32,708 nucleotides of DNA from Comamonadaceae bacterium (GCA_947373605.1 CANBYM010000029.1:1-32708), one strand, 5' to 3'. Numbered from the stretch's first letter, positions 8,341 to 16,259 are shown. The notes: generated by a model from the sequence alone, not told the origin. A program made the numbers and translations.

Positions 8341-8643
8341 ATGCGACACAAAGTGTTTCTAACCTGGATTCCACTGCTGTTAGTGGCAAGCAGCCTCGCT
8401 GCAAACGCCGCCTTGCTGCCGCCAACCCCTTCACAGGCTGCCGCAGCAGTGGAAAAAAAAGCCCAAGCGGATGCGGACGCCAAACAGGCACAGATTGCGC
8501 TTACGGTGTCGATGGAGGATGTGACCAGGCGCTGGCGCTACAACGCGACCATGCGCAGTTTGAAGGTTTATCCGCCGGTGGCTTTGACGCCGCTTCCGAT
8601 AGCGGCTGCACCTGCAGCATTGCCAATGCCCGTCAAGCGTTGA
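8341..8643 (+). CDS. Small secreted Ala-rich protein in the fdh cluster
   Basis: The 100-residue product has a Sec-type signal peptide (MRHKVFLTWIPLLLVASSLAANA, cleavage near residue 23). A short Ala/Lys/Gln-rich helix with coiled-coil character (AAAAVEKKAQADADAKQAQIA) follows, then a Pro/Ala-rich tail. ATG 8341 is preceded by AAGGAG about six bases upstream. I know no family for it. Packing between the second lipoprotein and the DUF3305 gene argues for co-expression with the dehydrogenase. The C-terminal half (RWRYNATMRSLKVYPP) is the least repetitive part and the best probe for homologues. Confidence 0.65.
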   Translation: MRHKVFLTWIPLLLVASSLAANAALLPPTPSQAAAAVEKKAQADADAKQAQIALTVSMEDVTRRWRYNATMRSLKVYPPVALTPLPIAAAPAALPMPVKR

Positions 8644-8648
8644 TCGCC

Positions 8649-9110
8649 ATGCGCCTCGCCAATCTCCCCATCAGCATCATCATGCAGAGCCGCCCCTCCG
8701 GGCACCGTTGGGCAGAAGTCACGTGGTCTGCCATTGATGTGGTAGTCGATGATGGTGCAATTCCGATCTTGCAAATCTTGCGCCAGGATCCCGGAGGCGA
8801 TATCTATGTGGTGTCTGGCCTGCAGCTGGAATTCTTTGCCGACGAACAGGAAGGCTATTTGGAAAACTGCAATGCGCCGGCGCCCAAGGTATTTATCTTA
8901 TGGCGCATGGAAGGCGGACGCGCGATGCCGCTCAAGGCTTCGGTCAGCTACGCCGAAGGCACCAGAATGTTCGATTCGGGTGAAATGGCCGACGGTGTGA
9001 AAATGGCTGGGGACATACATGCATGGCTCGCTGACAACTTGCGCCAGCATTACCAGCCGCGCGAGCGCCATGCCCATGGCGGCGCTCATCGTCGGGGACA
9101 ACACGTATGA
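8649..9110 (+). CDS. DUF3305 domain protein
   Basis: The roughly 153-residue cytoplasmic protein matches DUF3305, a family of unknown function that repeatedly sits in formate dehydrogenase clusters. The conserved opening is PISIIMQSRPSGHRWAEVTW, and the C-terminal half holds LQLEFFADEQEGYLENCNAP and FILWRME. The start is ambiguous. A TTG at 8640 overlaps the previous stop (TTGA), which would give three more residues, while the ATG at 8649 starts directly at the conserved part. Neither has a strong ribosome site. The stop overlaps the start of the DUF3306 gene by four bases. A role in maturation of the dehydrogenase is inferred from gene association only. Confidence 0.88.
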   Translation: MRLANLPISIIMQSRPSGHRWAEVTWSAIDVVVDDGAIPILQILRQDPGGDIYVVSGLQLEFFADEQEGYLENCNAPAPKVFILWRMEGGRAMPLKASVSYAEGTRMFDSGEMADGVKMAGDIHAWLADNLRQHYQPRERHAHGGAHRRGQHV

Positions 9111-9550
9111 CTGACGAAGCATTCCTGTCTCGCTGGTCGCGATTGAAACATCAGGACGATTCGCGCAGCGCTGTACCGGCCGCCATGCCGCCAATAACGG
9201 CAAACCGTGAAGTTGAAATCGTTGCACCTTTGCCGCCGTTAACTGCGGTCGACGTGGCTGACCTTGATGTCGATAGTGACTTCGCTCCCTTTATGAGCGT
9301 GCGTGCGAACGCCGGCATACGTCGCTTGGCGCTCAAGAAAATGTTCACCGACCCGCACTTCAATATTGTCGACGGCCTCGATATTTACATGGGTGACTAC
9401 AACCTGCCGTCGCCTGTCTCGGCAGTGATGCTGGCGACCCTGCAGTGCGGTCGCGCCATGATGCCTGCCACCAAGGTAGAGGCAGCGGCAAGCTCCGACA
9501 TTCCCGGCCACCCGAATCGGGAACAACGCCAGCCAGAAAGAGACGAGTGA
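9107..9550 (+). CDS. DUF3306 domain protein
   Basis: The 147-residue product begins MTDEAFLSRWSRLK and contains LDVDSDFAPFMS and a later RRLALKKMFTDPHFNIVDGL and YMGDYN, the signature blocks of DUF3306. The family is almost always next to DUF3305 and a ferredoxin-like protein in formate dehydrogenase loci; its function is not established. There is no signal peptide or membrane segment, so it is cytoplasmic. It overlaps both neighbours by four bases (ATGA before, GTGA after). Tight coupling of DUF3305, DUF3306 and the polyferredoxin suggests the three act in one maturation or electron-supply step. Confidence 0.92.
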   Translation: MTDEAFLSRWSRLKHQDDSRSAVPAAMPPITANREVEIVAPLPPLTAVDVADLDVDSDFAPFMSVRANAGIRRLALKKMFTDPHFNIVDGLDIYMGDYNLPSPVSAVMLATLQCGRAMMPATKVEAAASSDIPGHPNREQRQPERDE

Positions 9551-11100
9551 GCATCGCTTTCCCAATTTTCGCCGGCGCTGCCCTGCGCCCAGCGGTGCGA
9601 TACAGTTCACGGGGCGACACGCTGATTATCGGACCAGGTAAATTGGCGATGGCGGCAGCCGAACTCCTGTGCGACCGCCTGGCAGTCAGCGTGCTGGTCA
9701 CCGATGGCTCGATGCCTGCCGGCCTGCCGGGGCAATATCGTTACCCTTTGTATGCGGGGCGTGAAATTGCATTGCAAGGCTGGCTGGGCGAATTCCAGAT
9801 AGGTTGGCTGCCAGTAGACCCTTTGGTGCCAAGTATGCGCATCACAAGCGATCTACTGCTTGACCTCCAGGAGCAGCCCCTGATGTCGGCCAAACTGCCA
9901 CCGCGCCGTTACTACCACGCGGCCGGCTTAGAGGGCGTAGCATCGATCTCAGAAGACTTGTGCGAACTGGTTGGTGAATTCGAAAAACCCGTTTATTTCC
10001 GCTTTCGCGATAAGCTCTGCGCCCATACACGTAACGGCCAATCCGGCTGCCGCGCCTGCCTGGACGTCTGCTCTGCACAGGCAATTTCCAGTATTGACGG
10101 TCATATCCATGTCAACCCCAGCCTGTGTGCCGGCTGTGGAGCCTGCAGTACGGTCTGCCCAAGCGGCGCCATGACCTACGATTATCCGAGCGCAGCCAAT
10201 CTGGCCGACGGCCTGCGCCACGCCATCGCACGGTGCGCTGAAGAAGAATGCGAACCACCTGGGCTGCTGTTGCATAACGGCTGGCATGGCGAGCTGCCGC
10301 CCGCCACCGTCGCCGTTGAAGTCGAGCATGTGGCATCGGTCGGACTGGAAGTCTGGCTGTCAGCAGTCGCATTTGGTGCGGGCTCGGTCACCGTGTTGGC
10401 GGGCGCTGAACTTGCACCGGCCTACCGCGAGGCGTTGGTTGCGCAAATGGCGGTCGGGCAGGCTATTATTTCGGGCCTTGGCTATGCCGGACTTCACCTT
10501 CGCCTGGTCGACGATGCCAGCTCAGTCTTGTCAACAGCGAGTGCTTCCACGCCCGCAGTGCCAGCGACATTTAACCTCGCTGGAGAGAAGCGCACGACCT
10601 TGTCACTGGCGCTGGATCACCTGTTTCGCCATGCCCCACATCAAGCCTCGCAGATCGCACTGCCTTCAGGTGCGCCGTTTGGTGCGTTGGCAATAGACAG
10701 TGCCAGTTGCAGTCTGTGCATGGCCTGCGCAGGGGCTTGTCCAAAGTCTGCGCTGTTGGACGGCAAAGGCTTGCCACAGCTAAGCTTTATCGAGTCGAAC
10801 TGCATCCAGTGCGGCTTGTGTGAAACAACTTGTCCGGAGGGCGCGATCACCTTGTTGCCTCGTATATCGTTTTCACCTGCCGCAAAGACGCCGGTGATAT
10901 TGAATGAGTCTCAACCTTTCGGCTGCATTCGTTGCAAGAAAACTATAGGCACGGCGCGCATGATTGAGACTTTGACGACGCGTCTGTGGGACCACAGCGC
11001 CTTTCGCGACAATCTTGAACGCTTGATGATGTGCGGCGATTGCCGGGTGGTCGACATGATGGGTAGTGCCACCACCACTGTAGAGCTTCGCGTCAAATAG
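9547..11100 (+). CDS. Polyferredoxin-type 4Fe-4S protein of the fdh cluster
   Basis: This 517-residue soluble protein carries four ferredoxin-type cysteine sets: Cys158/168/171/175, Cys194/197/200/204, Cys388/391/394/398 and Cys419/422/425/429. A fifth pair of CxxC motifs (Cys460/463 and Cys496/499) could bind another cluster or zinc. The N-terminal ~110 residues (TLIIGPGKLAMAAAELLCDRL...) look like a nucleotide-fold or regulatory region. This architecture is known from DUF3305/DUF3306 loci next to formate dehydrogenases; its reaction is not known. I chose GTG 9547, which overlaps the DUF3306 stop (GTGA) and has AGAAAGAG upstream. An ATG at 9445 would overlap DUF3306 by 106 bases in another frame. 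It is the last gene of the cluster. Confidence 0.88.
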   Translation: MSIAFPIFAGAALRPAVRYSSRGDTLIIGPGKLAMAAAELLCDRLAVSVLVTDGSMPAGLPGQYRYPLYAGREIALQGWLGEFQIGWLPVDPLVPSMRITSDLLLDLQEQPLMSAKLPPRRYYHAAGLEGVASISEDLCELVGEFEKPVYFRFRDKLCAHTRNGQSGCRACLDVCSAQAISSIDGHIHVNPSLCAGCGACSTVCPSGAMTYDYPSAANLADGLRHAIARCAEEECEPPGLLLHNGWHGELPPATVAVEVEHVASVGLEVWLSAVAFGAGSVTVLAGAELAPAYREALVAQMAVGQAIISGLGYAGLHLRLVDDASSVLSTASASTPAVPATFNLAGEKRTTLSLALDHLFRHAPHQASQIALPSGAPFGALAIDSASCSLCMACAGACPKSALLDGKGLPQLSFIESNCIQCGLCETTCPEGAITLLPRISFSPAAKTPVILNESQPFGCIRCKKTIGTARMIETLTTRLWDHSAFRDNLERLMMCGDCRVVDMMGSATTTVELRVK

Positions 11101-11139
11101 CCAGTTGGAACTTCTTTGGTGAATCGCTCCCGGTTGCAA

Positions 11140-11355
11140 ATGACATAACAGCGACAGGTCGTTGTTCCCCTACGCATTTTGGGCCGAGGCTACCGACTCC
11201 GCCCCCGTTGCGCACCTGGCCACCAAATTTCGACGGCGCGAGTTCATATCTTTAACGGCCGGCAGTAGCACGCCAAGCTCGTCGCCGCGCTAGGTAGCCA
11301 TGCTTTGTGTCAAGTCGGCATCAGCAATATTGCGGGTCACTGCCAAGCGATACCT
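11140..11355 (-). pseudogene. Decayed methyl-accepting chemotaxis protein fragment
   Basis: Read on the minus strand, this stretch gives RLAVTRNIADADLTQSMAT, a stop (TAG at 11290-11292), RGDELGVLLPAVKDMN, and further on GAESVASAQNA, a stop, GNNDLS. These blocks match a HAMP domain (the IADGDLTQ and DELG motifs) followed by the start of an MCP signalling domain (compare [19 protein letters not shown] in the intact receptor at 23625). Sensor, membrane helices and most of the signalling domain are missing. It is joined in one frame to a universal stress protein fragment on its upstream side. Clearly non-functional. Confidence 0.7.
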
Positions 11356-11680
11356 GCCTGACGCCGCGGCGGTCGTGCCTATGACGATCACATTGGCACC
11401 CCATTCACGCCCTTACTTAACCACAAGATCGGATGCGCGTTCCGCATAACGCGCGGTCAACGCAGTCTCCACCTTTGCTGCTGAAAGCTCCAACGCAGCG
11501 GCAACCTCTTTATAGACTTGATCTCCTACCCGCTTTATGGATTGAACCATTTCGGTGGTCAGTACTATGTTGCCCTCGAAGTCATAAATGAAGTCTCGTC
11601 AATTATGTACAAAGGCTTGACTATGTCTGCTCCCGCTGCAAAAGCGAAATTGTCAGATGAATTTGAGCCTTGCCGAGGAG
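11356..11680 (-). pseudogene. Decayed universal stress protein (Usp) fragment
   Basis: On the minus strand one frame reads AGADIVKPLYIIDETSFMTS, typical of the beta-strand and loop after the first helix of Usp proteins. A frameshift near 11585 leads to a second frame reading VGDQVYKEVAAALELSAAKVETAL, then a stop (TAA at 11413-11415) and GREWGANVIVIGT, matching the Usp 'WGADLIVIGTHG' nucleotide-binding segment. The N-terminal strand and the end of the protein are absent. At least one frameshift and one stop show it is dead. Assignment rests on motif resemblance only. Confidence 0.6.
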
Positions 11681-11716
11681 TCTTTCATTTCGGGCCTCTT
11701 TTGAAGTTGGAATGGG

Positions 11717-12232
11717 CTAGCCTTTTGAAGTGTCGGCCTGCAAAAACAAACTGTGGATCAATGACAGAAAGCCCAGACTCAGAGCACCCACACCGATATC
11801 AACAAACAACTCTGGAATAAACGCGCTATGCGCGGCAGTTCGGCCAATGTGTGGTGCATATAAAAACAAGGAAAACCATGACAAAGGGTAAAAAACCGAC
11901 AGCCCAATTAGGGCAGCGGTGATTTGCTTACGGCGCTCACTCATATTGGTCAGGGCCGTAAGGATGACCAGCCCTAAAGAAAATGCACCGATACCACCGG
12001 CATGGAAGTGTGCGCGTTGGACCCAGCGCCAGATTGTTTCTTGCTCTTGGGCTGCATCCGCAAAAAACTGGGGGTTGGCGGCAATGCCGGACTGTATGTA
12101 ATTTTGAAACATGTCCTCATTTAATCCGAAGAGGGCACCGAGCACCAAGCCAAAAAGTATGGTGAGAATTGCAAGGGCGAGCCCGATTTTTACTGGCTTA
12201 AGGTCAATCGCCATGGTCGAAGTTGTAGTCAT
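11717..12232 (-). CDS. Four-helix membrane protein of unknown function
   Basis: The 171-residue product has four predicted membrane helices: IGLALAILTILFGLVLGALFG, GGIGAFSLGLVILTALTN, ITAALIGLSVFYPLSWFSLFL and the C-terminal VGALSLGFLSLIHSLF. The loop before helix 2 contains WVQRAHFHAGGIG, with two histidines close to the membrane face, and helix 4 has another His. I do not recognise the family; metal or haem binding by these histidines is only a thought. I chose ATG 12232 (MTTTSTMAIDL), but no clear ribosome site precedes it. MAIDL at 12214 is an alternative, and a longer reading to 12373 adds an unlikely polar stretch. Confidence 0.65.
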   Translation of the reverse strand: MTTTSTMAIDLKPVKIGLALAILTILFGLVLGALFGLNEDMFQNYIQSGIAANPQFFADAAQEQETIWRWVQRAHFHAGGIGAFSLGLVILTALTNMSERRKQITAALIGLSVFYPLSWFSLFLYAPHIGRTAAHSAFIPELFVDIGVGALSLGFLSLIHSLFLQADTSKG

Positions 12233-12543
12233 ATCACAGTAGGTTCTGTTGCGGAATAGCCATTTATGCAATTGCTTGAGCCTCGTAATTTGCTCCGTCT
12301 TGTCTATTTGGTATGTACTCTGAGACGCATAGTCGCTCCAAAATTGGAATGCCCGAATCCGGACAAATTTCAACAGCAGCTTGCGGTGGGTATTTGACTT
12401 ACAAGGTTACGGATTGACTGACCGGAATCAGTGCATCACAGCCGGGTAGGATGAAATCTCCGAATACCGCTCTTGGTCGATCACGGAACCTGACCACGAA
12501 AATTCCATAGCCACTTTGCTGACTGTCGGTCACTGAAACCTAT

Positions 12544-12677
12544 GTCAGCTTTGGAGAAGCGCAATTCGATCGGGCAAAGTCAACAAGCAGCCCGTGTCAG
12601 AATTCAGCATGGCCGCGAAAACTGCCGTACGCGGCCATGCTAAACACTGAGCTATTTTCTCCAAAGCTGACTTTGCC
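12544..12677. repeat. Nested inverted-repeat element containing a dispersed-repeat copy
   Basis: The outer arms are a perfect 15 bp inverted repeat, GTCAGCTTTGGAGAA at 12544-12558 and TTCTCCAAAGCTGAC at 12657-12671. A third pair, GGCAAAGTCA at 12573-12582 and TGACTTTGCC at 12668-12677, overlaps the right outer arm, so it could compete for pairing. Inside is a perfect 12 bp stem, AGCATGGCCGCG at 12606-12617 and CGCGGCCATGCT at 12630-12641, with a 12-base loop. The left inner arm belongs to the ~31 bp dispersed repeat. The arrangement resembles a miniature non-autonomous element, but I see no clear target duplication. Confidence 0.55.
12588..12618 (+). repeat. Dispersed repeat, copy A
   Basis: This is a 31 bp unit beginning CAGCCCGTGTCAGAATTCAG and ending ATGGCCGCGA. 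It is 30/31 identical to copy C at 26692-26722 and about 24/28 identical to copy B at 18268-18295. It is probably the relic end of a mobile element, since copy B interrupts a gene. Confidence 0.7.
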
Positions 12678-12812
12678 GACGCGGGTTCAATTTCATTGTT
12701 TTTCACTCGCCGAATCTAGAAAGAGTCATACCTATCGAATTTGGTGAATGCACTATTCAATAGACGTTTTTCGTTCAAGCAAATAGATGTGGAAATTTCT
12801 AGATCCAAGTGC

Positions 12813-13532
12813 TTACTGCCAGCCAAGTTGCTTAAAAAGTACCGGTACACGATCGAGCTTGTCGAGAATGGCGTCCGGCGTGTAGTCTGGCAGCGGACAC
12901 CGCGCTGTCGATCGGTCAATCCATATGCAGCGGAATCCGATGTCCCTTGCTGCCTGAAGATCAAGGTGCGGACTCGCGCAGATGTGCACCACTTCCTCTT
13001 TCTGCACGCCGAGCGCTTGGTGCGCGTGTGCAAAGATCTTTCGCGTTGGCTTATACGATTGCGCTTGCTGGGCAGTAACCACTTTGTCGATGTAGCCGCC
13101 CATCTGCTGCACGTTCCCGGCGATGATGTCGTCATCTGTGTTCGAGACGATGCATAGGCGAAAACCCATTTTTTTGAGTTGAGCTAGTGTTGGCACGACC
13201 TCCTGAAACGGCGGCATCTTTGAAATGCTTGAAGTGAGCACCTCAATGTCTCCAGGGCTGGACGGAAGCCCAAGATCTTTCATTGCCATCGCCATCGCTG
13301 TGCCCGCGACATCACGAAAGCTGCGATGCGGTTTTTGACCTTCCAGTGCGTGCTCATGCGCGTCGTAGACACGGACCAGTTCGTGCGCGCTTACGCGGTC
13401 GGCGGCGGCACCCTTTTGCCTGAGCATTTTTTCGACCGATGCGATTAGCCCTTCATCCCACTGAATTAGGGTGCCATAGCAGTCAAACGTGAGCCACTTT
13501 GGGCGAGAGCCAAGGTTTGCGGCAAATTTCAT
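12813..13532 (-). CDS. HAD-superfamily protein, haloacid dehalogenase type II-like
   Basis: This 239-residue cytoplasmic hydrolase carries the HAD motifs. The nucleophile Asp17 is in LTFDCYGTLI; the DxYGT form with Tyr instead of the second Asp is typical of type II L-2-haloacid dehalogenases. Motif II is in CIVSNTDDD, the Lys in QSYKPTRKIF, and the acidic motif near the C-terminus in HICASPHLDLQAARDIG. The family hydrolyses 2-haloacids or small phosphate esters; the substrate here is not certain. The start is decided by GGAGGGG, which precedes ATG 13532; an ATG at 13544 overlaps this site. No functional partner is adjacent. Confidence 0.85.
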   Translation of the reverse strand: MKFAANLGSRPKWLTFDCYGTLIQWDEGLIASVEKMLRQKGAAADRVSAHELVRVYDAHEHALEGQKPHRSFRDVAGTAMAMAMKDLGLPSSPGDIEVLTSSISKMPPFQEVVPTLAQLKKMGFRLCIVSNTDDDIIAGNVQQMGGYIDKVVTAQQAQSYKPTRKIFAHAHQALGVQKEEVVHICASPHLDLQAARDIGFRCIWIDRSTARCPLPDYTPDAILDKLDRVPVLFKQLGWQ

Positions 13533-13535
13533 ATT

Positions 13536-13542
13536 CCCCTCC
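13536..13542 (-). promoter_or_regulatory. Ribosome binding site that fixes the HAD gene start
   Basis: GGAGGGG on the minus strand lies three bases before ATG 13532. It overlaps the alternative upstream ATG at 13544, which it therefore cannot serve. Confidence 0.7.
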
Positions 13543-13703
13543 ATTTAGGACAAATTAGCCAATGAAGATTCAAATTTTTCAACTGTGTTCATGCCTCATA
13601 AGGTGTCGTGGAAGGTCTCCTCTGCCAATGCAGCTAGATTTATTGCATCCGTAGGAATCGCGTGTCGAATGGGGGGCATGGGTGAATCCCAAGAGCGTCC
13701 AAC

Positions 13704-15791
13704 TCAATATATGGCGTTACTGCACTCAACCTGCACTGCACAGTCGTAAAACGTGGGTGCACGGCCCATGTCCGTAAGCTGATCGTTGGTGAGTTCATTC
13801 ACATTGCTGCCGTCCAGGCCTAGCTTGCGCCACCACACACCCAGTCCGTTGACCACGCCTGGTCGTGCGCGCTGATTGATGCGCACCGTGCAAAGGTAGG
13901 AACCGCGGTCATTGAAGATGCGCACCGTGTCACCCGAGGCAATGCCGCGTGCCGCGGCATCGTCTGCATGCATTTCCAATAGCGGTTCGCCTTCGATGTC
14001 GCGTAGGCTTTTGACGTTGACAAAGCTGCTGTTGAGGAAATTGCGTGCCGGCGGCGAGATCATGGCCAGAGGATAGGTGTCGCCCGGTCGCGGCAGTTCG
14101 TAATTGGGTACATGGTCGGGCAAGCCATCCTGCCCCTCATCCGCCAAACGTTGGCTGAAAAACTCACATTTGCCGGAGGGGGTGGGAAAGGCACCAAAGG
14201 CAAAGGGCGCCTCTGGTACTGGCGTGGTGACAAAACCCTTGTCAAGCAGTTCGTCAAAATCTATGGCGTCACCAAAGGCTTGGCGAACCATGGTTAAGTC
14301 GTCTTCGGCAAAGCAGGGATTGTCGAATCTCATACGCTGCGCCAGTGCTCGGAATACATCCGTGTTGCTGCGTGCCAGGCCCACTGGCGAAATCGCCGGG
14401 GGGTTCAGCAGCACATCGGTATGTCCGTAGGCGATATGAATGTCCCAGTGTTCCAGCTGAGTGGTGGCCGGCAGGATGTAGTCGGCATAGTCGGCCGTGT
14501 CGGTGCGGAAGTGTTCTATCACCACGGTAAACAGATCCTCGCGGGCAAAGCCTTGCACCACCTTGCCCGAATTTGGAGCCACGGCTACGGGATTGCTGTT
14601 GTACACCACCAGTGCTTCGATCTGCGGGCCAAAGGCCGGGCTGCCGGACTCCAGCAGCGCGTCCCCGATGGTGGCCATATTGATGGTGCGGGGACGACGT
14701 GCGCCCAGCAGGTCGGGCCGCTGCAGAAGGGCCTTGTTGGGGGCATGCACGTCCCAGTTGGACAGCAACATGCCACCCGCGCGCTTGCGCCAGGCGCCGG
14801 TGAGAGCAGGCAGGCAAGTCACCGCGCGCACGGCATTGCCACCGCCGTGCACCCGCTGCATGCCGTAATTCAGACGGATTGCTACATTCTTGTCAGCCTT
14901 GCAAGCCTCGCCGTAGTTGCGGGCGAGGTTCTCAATCTCGGAGACGCTGATGCCGCAGATTTCGGCGGCACGGGTCGGCGTCCACTCCTGAGCGCGCGCA
15001 CGCAAGGCATCCCAGCCCAAGGTGTGCCGGGCAATGTAGTCATGGTCCAGCCAATCATGGCGTATTAGTTCGTGCATCAGTGTCAGCGCCAGAGCGGCGT
15101 CAGTCCCTGGGCGCAGGGCAATGTGCTGGTGGCACTTCTCGGCGGTTTCGGTTTTGCGCGGATCAATGCAAATGATCTTTGCTCCATTGCGCTTGGCAGT
15201 TTGCACATGGCGCCAGAAGTGCAGGTTGCTGGCAATCGAGTTGCTGCCCCAGATGAGGATGAGGTCGGATTCGGCAAAAAACTCCACCTTCATACCAATC
15301 TGGCCGCCGACCGTAGACTCTAGCGCAGCGGACCCTGCCGAGGCACAAATGGTGCGGTCCAGCAACGAGGCTCCGAGTTGGTGGAAAAAGCGTGCAGCCA
15401 TGCCCTCTCCCTGCACCAGGCCCAAGGTGCCGGCGTAACTATAGGGAAGAATCGCCTCCGCGTTGCGTGCTGCGATTTTGCCCAGGCGCGAGGCAATGTC
15501 GCTCAGGGCTTCGTCCCAAGTCACTTCTTCGAACAGGCCGCTTCCTTTGGGGCCACTGCGCTTTTGGGGCTTGAGCACGCGCTCAGGGTGGTATGTGCGC
15601 TCGTTATAGCGTGACACCTTGGTGCACAGTACGCCTCCGGTATGCGGGTGCGCCGCATTGCCGCGCACCTTGATGGCTATGCCGTCCTTCACACTGGTGA
15701 CCAGCGAACAGGTGTCGGGGCAGTCGTGCGGGCAGGCGCCGGTTACCTCGAAACTGCCGTGTGCGGGAGGGGGTAAGTAAGAGACTTGCAT
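13704..15791 (-). CDS. Cytoplasmic molybdopterin oxidoreductase (BisC/COG0243 type)
   Basis: This 695-residue bis-MGD enzyme starts with a [4Fe-4S] site, ACPHDCPDTC, giving Cys20, Cys24, Cys28 and Cys56 followed by Thr-Lys. There is no Tat or Sec leader, so it should be cytoplasmic. The likely Mo-proximal segment is RTICASAGSAA around Cys149. Other family blocks are LILIWGSNSIASN, CIDPRKTETAEKCHQHIALRPGTD, and the C-terminal MGD-binding domain from about residue 575 (PLAMISPPARNFLNSSF). The family has many members of unknown substrate, so none is claimed. The frame is complete. A GNAT acetyltransferase gene lies 27 bases upstream on the same strand, so the two may form an operon. No clear ribosome site precedes the ATG. 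Confidence 0.9.
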   Translation of the reverse strand: MQVSYLPPPAHGSFEVTGACPHDCPDTCSLVTSVKDGIAIKVRGNAAHPHTGGVLCTKVSRYNERTYHPERVLKPQKRSGPKGSGLFEEVTWDEALSDIASRLGKIAARNAEAILPYSYAGTLGLVQGEGMAARFFHQLGASLLDRTICASAGSAALESTVGGQIGMKVEFFAESDLILIWGSNSIASNLHFWRHVQTAKRNGAKIICIDPRKTETAEKCHQHIALRPGTDAALALTLMHELIRHDWLDHDYIARHTLGWDALRARAQEWTPTRAAEICGISVSEIENLARNYGEACKADKNVAIRLNYGMQRVHGGGNAVRAVTCLPALTGAWRKRAGGMLLSNWDVHAPNKALLQRPDLLGARRPRTINMATIGDALLESGSPAFGPQIEALVVYNSNPVAVAPNSGKVVQGFAREDLFTVVIEHFRTDTADYADYILPATTQLEHWDIHIAYGHTDVLLNPPAISPVGLARSNTDVFRALAQRMRFDNPCFAEDDLTMVRQAFGDAIDFDELLDKGFVTTPVPEAPFAFGAFPTPSGKCEFFSQRLADEGQDGLPDHVPNYELPRPGDTYPLAMISPPARNFLNSSFVNVKSLRDIEGEPLLEMHADDAAARGIASGDTVRIFNDRGSYLCTVRINQRARPGVVNGLGVWWRKLGLDGSNVNELTNDQLTDMGRAPTFYDCAVQVECSNAIY

Positions 15792-15818
15792 ACGTTATGG
15801 CAATTATTGCAGCGCCAT

Positions 15819-16259
15819 CTACACCAAGACTTTCACCATGCTCCAGTGTGGAATGCTAACTTCGGTGAAGCGGTCTCCAATTTTTGTATAAGCCATTGCC
15901 TCATAAAATGGAACTGCCGTCTCGCGAGCGTGCAGTACCATCTCTACGAAGCCCAGGGATTTGGCCAATGCTTCAGAATATTTCACCATCATCTTGCCAA
16001 TGCCTTTTCCCTGAACCAAATCATTCACTGCAACCTGTCGCATTTGAACTTGCGTGGCATTCACCGGTCTTAGCACAAGGCAACCAACCAGTTCCCCCTC
16101 AAAATAGCATCCAATGTGATGAGAATTCGATTCTCCAGCGAGTTCCTCGGTCGAAAATGAAAGGCCTAACGGCCCCCTAAGTATTAAATGCCGCAACTCA
16201 ACTTCGTAACGGTAATCATCCGAGTTGTGGTCAATTAATCTAATGGTAAATGGATCCAT
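15819..16259 (-). CDS. GNAT-family N-acetyltransferase
   Basis: The 146-residue protein has the GNAT acetyl-CoA-binding motif A in VQMRQVAVNDLVQGKGIGKMM (residues ~70-91), with the QGKGIG pyrophosphate loop. Motif B residues near ALAKSLGFVEMVLHARETAVPFYEAMAY are also typical. It transfers an acetyl group from acetyl-CoA to an amine; the acceptor cannot be told from sequence. GAGTGAGG precedes the ATG. It lies directly upstream of the molybdopterin oxidoreductase gene, but a functional link is not evident. Confidence 0.88.
   Translation of the reverse strand: MDPFTIRLIDHNSDDYRYEVELRHLILRGPLGLSFSTEELAGESNSHHIGCYFEGELVGCLVLRPVNATQVQMRQVAVNDLVQGKGIGKMMVKYSEALAKSLGFVEMVLHARETAVPFYEAMAYTKIGDRFTEVSIPHWSMVKVLV

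Larger units (their letters stand above)
12233..12812. other. Non-coding stretch with nested inverted repeats
   Basis: No gene is supported here. The stretch holds the upstream region of the minus-strand membrane protein gene and a 14 bp partial palindrome CTGACCGGAATCAG at 12418-12431 that recurs at 17283-17296. It also contains the structured segment 12544-12677 listed separately. The AT-rich part from 12716 to 12812 lies just after the 3' end of the HAD gene; I see no clear terminator in it. Confidence 0.6.

Noticed and set aside
14104..15614. Long plus-strand frames (up to 215 codons) opposite the molybdopterin oxidoreductase.
   Set aside because: The minus-strand protein has all family motifs; these frames have none.
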